Source of the DNA: Plasmodiophora brassicae
Lineage: Eukaryota; Endomyxa: Phytomyxea; Phytomyxea; Plasmodiophorida
Assembly: GCA_036867785.1 (NCBI GenBank)
Contig: CP145424.1
Location: forward strand, 682,001 to 746,000
Reading direction: 5' to 3'
DNA length: 64,000 nucleotides
Numbering within the stretch: the stretch's first letter is position 1; every line of letters starts with the position of its first letter. The position numbers were made by a program, and so were the translations under genes. A model generated the notes under the pieces. That model was not told the origin of the DNA. It did not search any database and was given only the letters and a program-made list of their open reading frames with translations. Shown one piece after another: positions 58,871-64,000 of the stretch.

Positions 58871-59482
58871 ATGCGGACGTCGACAAGGCGGCTGCTGCTG
58901 CTGGTGCTAGCGGCGACATCCGCTGCTCAAATGACACCGCTGTTGACGGAACGGCAGGACAGGAACATGGCGAGGAGCACGACGTGGCGCATAGTGGCGC
59001 TGTCGACACCGGCGACGTTCGCCTGGGATATCAGCGTGCTGCGCCTCGTCGACGCGAACGGGTACGACGTCATCGAGTCGCAGGCCGCGATCGGCATCAT
59101 GTCGTCTGGGTCGGCGGCCGACGAGGGGTACCCCGGGTACGACGCCTGGGGCGCGTTCTGTACGAAGGTCTTCGCGTCAGGGCGCTGCCGCGACCGTAAC
59201 GCGACGCACCTGATGTGGGGCGGACGTGCCGGCCCCGACCAGCAGCGCTGGATCGGGGCCGTCTTCGACAACCCTGTCACCATTCAGGCGGTCGTCCTCG
59301 GGCAACCTCTGGGCCGTCACCACGTCCACGTCGTCGCTGTCCAGCACTTCTCTGACAGCTCATGGCGGACCGCAGCGATCGCCTGCGACGTGCACCCCGG
59401 CACGACCGCCATCATCAGCGTCCTCTCTGTCAACAACCGTGATGCCCGGCAGTGCTCGTTGCACTGCTTCCGGGACCCATGA
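58871..59482 (+). CDS. Secreted protein with a galactose-binding-like (discoidin-type) domain
   Basis: A single exon of 203 aa. The signal peptide is RTSTRRLLLLVLAATSAAQ. The mature chain has a pattern seen in F5/8-type or similar beta-sandwich domains: STTWRIVALSTPATFAWDIS, RLVDANGYDVIESQ, HLMWGGRAGPDQQRWIGAVF, NPVTIQAVVLGQPLGRHHV, then VAVQHFSDSSWRTAAIACDV. Four or more Cys suggest disulphides. It lies in a run of secretory genes. The fold assignment is tentative. Confidence 0.55.
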   Translation: MRTSTRRLLLLVLAATSAAQMTPLLTERQDRNMARSTTWRIVALSTPATFAWDISVLRLVDANGYDVIESQAAIGIMSSGSAADEGYPGYDAWGAFCTKVFASGRCRDRNATHLMWGGRAGPDQQRWIGAVFDNPVTIQAVVLGQPLGRHHVHVVAVQHFSDSSWRTAAIACDVHPGTTAIISVLSVNNRDARQCSLHCFRDP

Positions 59483-59564
59483 CCCCCGATGTAGTATCGT
59501 CATGCATACACGCGACTGAGGGCGCGAGCGGCTTCCTGGATCGTTCCGGCAAAAGCCTCATCCA

Positions 59565-60623
59565 CAGGCCTCTTTAAAGTAGGACATTGCCCTATTCGTA
59601 CTATTCTAGCTTAAATAGTACACCTTGGGACGCTTAGAATAGTACATCTAGTACATCTACAGAATTCTGTCCAATATACGCCCCAGGATCGATCTAAGCT
59701 TAGTGTTTATCAATGCAGCAGACCCTAGAGACGATTTGCCACATCCTGGATTGCGCGGTAGTGCTTGCCATACATGATTCCTTCCAGAACGAAATCTGTC
59801 ATGGCGGCGCAATAGGCATTCCGGCGATAAGGAGAAGCCGCCCTCGACCCGACTAGTGGTTGGCATCACGGGATACAGTTGTTTAGCCGTCATCCTCTGT
59901 TGCACAGTCGGGTTCAAATAAATCCAAGCTCCTGTCACCGGCAGGTTCTTCGCTTTCCGAATCGTCCTGCCTGCCGGACGGAGACATCAACACATCGCGA
60001 ACGATCACGTCGACAATGCTCTTATCGATTGTGATGATTCGTTTGCGGCCAACAACAGTGCTGCGTTTCTCAAAGAACGCCTCAACGGTAGTCTGATTGA
60101 AGAAATTCCTGAGAACTTCAGGTGTAGAGGCGTCAAGGTTAGGGAGATTGGAATATTCCATGAACTTCGTAGGGTGCTGCTCAATCATATGCTTGCGAAT
60201 ATTGTCGCTGCGAAATATATCCTTCCAATGTTTGCGATCTGCCGTTTCTTTCGCTTCCGACCATCAGCAACTTCGTCATCTGCATCCTCGCGCCCCCAGC
60301 ACTCACAAAGGCGGCACACAACAGCCTCAACAGAGCCACTGCTTTCGTCCCGTGACGTCACTCGCAATCCGAACTCAAGTTCGAACTTATCCAGGTAGGG
60401 ATATAATCGTTTCGGATGCTTACGTGGAGGACCCGACATCGCGGCGGCTATCACGGGTCAGTGGGGGTGTTAGGCCCTGCTCCGGAACAGTCCAAACAGA
60501 CGCGGGGAAGTCCGTGGGCACTTGGTAAGTCCGCCACGCACTATTTAAAATAGTACAGACAGGTGCCCTTATATTAGTACATTGTACTATTCTAACGCGA
60601 TTGTACTACTTTATAGAGGCCTG
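59565..60623. mobile_element. hAT-type DNA transposon remnant with a zinc-finger frame
   Basis: Terminal inverted repeats: CAGGCCTCTTTAAAGTAGGA at the left end and, read from the right end inward, CAGGCCTCTATAAAGTAGTA (20 of the outer 22 bp match). It is flanked by the 8-bp direct repeat CTCATCCA (59557-59564 and 60624-60631). CAGG ends and 8-bp duplications are typical of the hAT superfamily. Subterminal motifs such as TAGTACA and ACTATTCTA recur near both ends and could be transposase-binding sites. The inside is AT-richer than the host genes. It is only 1,059 bp long and lacks a transposase catalytic domain, so it is non-autonomous. Confidence 0.75.
59883..60439 (-). pseudogene. BED-like zinc-finger protein inside the hAT element, frame-disrupted
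   Basis: The minus strand opens at the ATG at 60437-60439 with MSGPPRKHPKRLYPYLDKFE and the Cys pair VVCRLCE. Near 60245-60260 the reading shifts by one frame; the continuation (DRKHWKDIFRSDNIRKHMIE, with a His-x4-His pair) leads into NLPNLDASTPEVLRNFFNQ and an acidic end. Together the Cys and His pairs look like a BED or C2H2-type DNA-binding finger, as found at the N-terminus of hAT transposases. No splice site fits the shift, so I call it broken. Confidence 0.55.
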
Positions 60624-60764
60624 CTCATCCACGTCTGCGTGGGATAAATATAGCAACTGCCCCTCGGGCGGAGTTTCTATTTCGGCAACAGCCGCAGGAG
60701 CGTGTCAGACGCCCGAGACGGCTGCTGCTCTGCTGTGTGCGTCAGGAGCGATTACTGATTAGGT

Positions 60765-61934
60765 ATGCATGTGACGACGATCGTCGTGCTGGTAGCATGG
60801 TGGGCGATGTCGATGTCGGCGACGGTGGTCCTCGGCGGTGCCCGCACGCGGAACATCGTCCAGCGCGATCGCATGCAACGTTTCCACAAGGCGCTGCTGG
60901 ACAGCGCCGAACTTCGCCAGTGCCTTGGCGCCCACGCTGGCGTGGACGTCGTTGGGGACCCGCTGGCCAAGGGCGGGTTCGGCGTCGTCGTCAAGGCGCA
61001 TCGGGAAGGCACGCCGATTGCGCTGAAGATCATGCCGCTGCCGTCCTGGTTCTTCTTCGGCACCGACACGGCCATGTTCAACACGGAGGTTCGCGTCCTG
61101 AACGAAATGGCCAGCGACCCGTACTCAGTGCATCTGTCGTCGCCGCATCACCTGATTGGGCCGCGTACCTGCAAAGGGACGCCGTTCACCGTTGGCGTGA
61201 TGCCGTTGGAGTTCGCCCCAGGCGGCAACCTGGGCGCCTGGCTGGACTCGTCGCCGGTGATCCGAGGAAGGTTGGTCGCGTCGTCGTCGTCGTCGTTGTC
61301 GTCGTCGTCTCCAACCTGATGCAATGCTGATAGTGATAAGATGCTGTGGATTTCGGCGAACATGGCGCGGGCTGTCCAGCGCCTGCATCGTCACGGCTGG
61401 TTCCACAACGACGTCAAGCCGACGAACTTCCTGGTCGACAGCGCCGACCACATGACCCGTATCATGCTGTCTGACTATGGCACGGCGTCGGAAGGCGAAC
61501 CCGTGCACAACTGGGCGGGGCACGACCTGTTCTGCATTGCGAAATGGTTCCATGTCCTGATGTGGGACGGCACGAACACGCACGAGGTCGAACGCGTGGT
61601 TGGAGCCGAAACGTTCGACCTGCTGATGTCGTGCTATGAGGGCACGTCGTTCGACCGGAGGCGGTGCCCATGGGCCCAGTTCTACTACAGGGACTGCCGC
61701 GAATGCCACGAGGAAAGCGCCGGCATGGTCAAGCGAATCTTCCGCCTCGCTAGGGCTCGCAAAGTGGACATCAATGCCCCGTTACGAGACGTCGCCCGCA
61801 CGCGAACGATCCTGCTCGTTATGGCTATAGTCCTGATCGTTGGCGTCCTGCTCGTTGCTCCCCTCGTGTCGGCCATGATCAAACGGTACCGCCGCAATCG
61901 CGATGTCGTCGGCGCAGGGGACCCCATAACATAA
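60765..61934 (+). CDS. Kinase-fold protein with signal peptide and C-terminal TM (lumen- or exterior-facing)
   Basis: Exons 60765-61274 and 61341-61934, joined over a 66-nt intron (GTCGCG...GATAAG), give 367 aa. The start is hydrophobic (MHVTTIVVLVAWWAMSMSATVVL). The kinase domain follows: the glycine loop DPLAKGGFGVVVKAH, the ATP lysine in IALKIM, the catalytic loop HNDVKPTNFLVD (HND for HRD) and DYG for DFG (LSDYGTAS). The expected APE segment is not clear. A basic linker leads to a transmembrane helix (ILLVMAIVLIVGVLLVAPLV) and a short basic tail. By topology the kinase domain lies inside the secretory pathway or outside the cell. The key Lys and both Asp are present, so activity is possible. 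Confidence 0.7.
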
Positions 61935-62067
61935 ACAAAGTCTAGACCGTGTTCCGCCACACCATGCGACGTGAACACGACACGTTCACTGGGGACGTTC
62001 ACAGCAGGGCGCAATCATGTACACATAGCAATGGTCGTTCCGGGAACCTATAGGATGACGGATGGCG

Positions 62068-62735
62068 CTAACGGCGTCGTTGTCGTTCAAGGCCATGGCG
62101 GATCGCACTGGCGGCCGCCTGGAGCAGGCGATGGGATGAGGAGAAGAGGGCGAGAGACGACAGATGATCGCTCCGGCTTTCCACGTCGAATACGAGCACG
62201 TCGACCTGGTGCAGGTCGTACAGGATGATGTCCTTGGCGCGGCGAGCATCATCGCGAGGCACGTGGACGATGAGCAGGTCCGGTCGGTCCGTCGCGTCGT
62301 CAACCACGATGTTCCGCCCGCTCAGTGCACTGAGCATGAACCCAATGTATTCGCGGGCTCGGTCGACGGCTCGACAGGTCCCGACCGCGACAGCACCGTC
62401 GCTGTAGATGGCCAGCGATTCCAGGCCCGATGCCCGCTGGATGCGCATCGCACCGACCTGTGTCGGGCCCGCCACGTACCGAGCCGCGTCCTGTGCACGG
62501 CTCCTCAGCGAGGGTGATCGTCGAGGCGTGGTTCCAAACAAGCGACCTTGTTCCCTGCGGGGAACGGGATGATGGCACGCGTCGACCCGATCGCACCCGT
62601 CCGGCTGAACTCGTCAAACAGTTTCGCCAGGAACTCGTCGGCCATCACCTTGGCCGTCGTCGGGCCGGCATGGCAACCCGGGCAGACGATGCAGACTAGC
62701 GCCAGCAGCCAGCACAGCAGTCGTTGCGCCGGCAT
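62068..62735 (-). CDS. Small secreted protein, unknown
   Basis: Exons 62735-62547 and 62490-62068, joined over a 56-nt intron (GTCGCT...GCACAG), encode 203 aa. The signal peptide is AQRLLCWLLALVCIVCPGCH. The rest alternates helices and strands (TAKVMADEFLAKLFDEFSRT, RASGLESLAIYSDGAVAVG, DLLIVHVPRDDARRAKDIIL) with few Cys. The segment around GAVAVGTCRAVDRAREYIG resembles Cache-type sensor domains only loosely. No family is claimed. It is convergent with the kinase-fold gene. Confidence 0.5.
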
Positions 62736-62985
62736 CGTGCAACAACCGCGACTGGTTGCCCCCCTCCTGCAAACCCAAACGTTCCCCCGTTGGGAACTGC
62801 GCGCGCCGCAAGGCCACCTGTCGAGGCAGGACCTGTAGCCGAACGTAGATCACAGGGCCGCACCAGGTCGGCAGATGTATACGTCGTTGGTTGTGCGTGT
62901 GCTGAGTTTATGCGAAGAGAAACGAAGGTGGCCTGCGCCTGCCAGAATGAAGACAAAGAGAGCGATCGCAGAGTGCCCCAGGCGA
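62736..62985. other. Intergenic region
   Basis: 250 bp between the small secreted-protein gene and the SERBP1-like gene, both on the minus strand. No feature is seen beyond short frames; it probably holds the promoter of the former. Confidence 0.4.
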
Positions 62986-63939
62986 CTATTTCGCCGAGAT
63001 CGGTGCCAGCGACGGGAACGCCGACTGGTCGTCAATGTTGACCTGCCCCGTCGTCGTCGTCGCCGGTGGCGATCGTCGCACGAACGGGCGCTCGCCCGGG
63101 CCAGCAGCACCGCCGCGTCCGCCGCGACCGCGGCCGCGTTCACCGCCACGAGACTGTCCGCGTTCGCCACCGCGGAAGGCGCCGCGCCCCGCCCCACGAG
63201 GCGCGCCACCGCCACGCCGCGCCTTGGCCGCGTCCTTCGTGAACTCGTCCAGCGACACGGTCGTCGGCTTCTTCTTCCCGGCCGCCTTCTTCGACTGCCC
63301 GCCCTTCTTCTCGTCGCCGGCGAACAGGCCCGACTCGTCCGCGTCCTCGTCGGGCAGGTCGAGCTCGCGCTCGTTGGCGTCGCGCTCGACCTTGCGAATG
63401 TTCAGCTTCTTGTCCTCCTCGACACGGAGCGCCTCCTGCGCCTTGTAGTACTCCTCCAGCGACAGCTGCTCCGGTTCCGGTTCGACTTCCGGTTCCGGCT
63501 CCTCCTTGTTCTGCTCCTGCTCAGGCGCCTCGGCGGGGACGTCCTCAGCTGCCTCAGGCGTTGCGGTCGGCTCGGCGGCGGCGGCGGCGGCAGGCTCCTG
63601 GCGCTCATCGGCGACGTCGCCCCAGTTGTGGGCGCCCTTGCCGTGGCGCTTCACGTTCGGGTCGCGACCGGTGCCCGACCGGCGATCGTACTCCCGCTTC
63701 GGTGGGCGATTGCCATGGCCCTGGCGGCGATCCGAGTGGGCGGCCTGGCCACCACGACGCTGACCCGGCCCTCCGGCCGGACGACCGCCAGCCGGCTTCT
63801 TGCTGGTCGCGGCCGTCGACGCGGCCGGCGCGGGCGCCTGCTCCTCGGCGACGTCGGCCTTCACCGGGACACTCGCCGGCTCGTCGTCGTCCAGCAGGCT
63901 GAACGCGTTGGCAACCGCGACCCCGTACATGGACGGCAT
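62986..63939 (-). CDS. SERBP1/HABP4/Stm1-type ribosome-binding protein
   Basis: A single exon of 317 aa from the ATG at 63937-63939. It starts MYGVAVANAFSLLDDDEP, like the N-terminal motif of the family. The central hallmark is KREYDRRSGTGRDPNVKRHG followed by GAHNWGD. An acidic, Glu/Pro-rich stretch leads to QLSLEEYYKAQEALRVEEDK and a Lys-rich part. The C-terminus is an RGG box (GGERGQSRGGERGRGRGG) and a conserved-looking end (NIDDQSAFPSL). Members bind mRNA and ribosomes and hold idle 80S ribosomes. The RGG box is a likely arginine-methylation target. Confidence 0.85.
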   Translation of the reverse strand: MPSMYGVAVANAFSLLDDDEPASVPVKADVAEEQAPAPAASTAATSKKPAGGRPAGGPGQRRGGQAAHSDRRQGHGNRPPKREYDRRSGTGRDPNVKRHGKGAHNWGDVADERQEPAAAAAAEPTATPEAAEDVPAEAPEQEQNKEEPEPEVEPEPEQLSLEEYYKAQEALRVEEDKKLNIRKVERDANERELDLPDEDADESGLFAGDEKKGGQSKKAAGKKKPTTVSLDEFTKDAAKARRGGGAPRGAGRGAFRGGERGQSRGGERGRGRGGRGGAAGPGERPFVRRSPPATTTTGQVNIDDQSAFPSLAPISAK

Positions 63940-64000
63940 TGCGTCAGGCGGCGGCGTCTCAACCACACAGCAGTGAAACGAGCGCTCGCGCGTTATGGAG

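Overview
This window is nuclear DNA from a compact, GC-rich eukaryote. Genes lie on both strands, often 50-150 bp apart. Most are split by tiny introns: I could place about 73, all 47-76 nt, mostly with a CTRAY-like branch point and an AG acceptor. The gene content (kinesin-5, Rab1, cytosolic IleRS, PPP4R4, SERBP1/Stm1, TMEM234, STK32-like kinase, MYCBPAP, a U-box/VWA/Vint protein) is that of a free-living or parasitic protist. MYCBPAP, a ciliary-type protein, hints at a flagellated stage. A plasmodiophorid-like rhizarian would fit the GC content, gene density and intron size, but this is a weak guess.

Layout. 0.5-10 kb: a 7TM-type membrane protein, then two large tandem paralogues of an unrecognised signal-peptide/3-TM protein (2.3-5.0 and 6.9-9.5 kb), with a shrunken third copy and repeated gene-tail fragments between them. 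10.7-20 kb: phosphoglycerate dehydrogenase (11 exons), a small basic protein, a myristoylated STK32/YANK-like kinase, an N-glycan-rich secreted protein, a probable XLF/NHEJ1 and kinesin-5. 20-29 kb: small unknown genes, a MYCBPAP protein with an RCC1-like C-terminus, the U-box/VWA/Vint protein and a small single-pass membrane protein. 29-44 kb: IleRS, a NIT1-like amidase, Rab1, a beta-propeller protein, a secreted GPI-type protein, PPP4R4 and a TruA-type pseudouridine synthase.

44.2-54.8 kb: a Ty1/copia LTR element (168-bp LTRs, 5-bp target duplication AAACG) carrying a Ty3/gypsy chromovirus (87-bp LTRs, 5-bp target duplication GTCCG) in its reverse-transcriptase region. Both LTR pairs look identical, so both insertions are recent. 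The gypsy element carries the signature of Tf1/sushi-type self-priming. The copia copy is broken by the insertion; the gypsy copy looks whole.

54.9-62.7 kb: a run of secretory-pathway genes: a membrane-tethered S1/P1 nuclease with all nine zinc ligands, TMEM234, a PAN/apple-like protein, a secreted galactose-binding-like protein, a kinase-fold protein predicted to face the lumen or exterior, and a small secreted protein. A 1,059-bp hAT-type DNA element with 8-bp target duplications sits among them. The window ends with a SERBP1/Stm1-type ribosome-binding protein.

All gene models were built by eye from reading frames, splice sites and remembered family motifs. No alignment or search was run.
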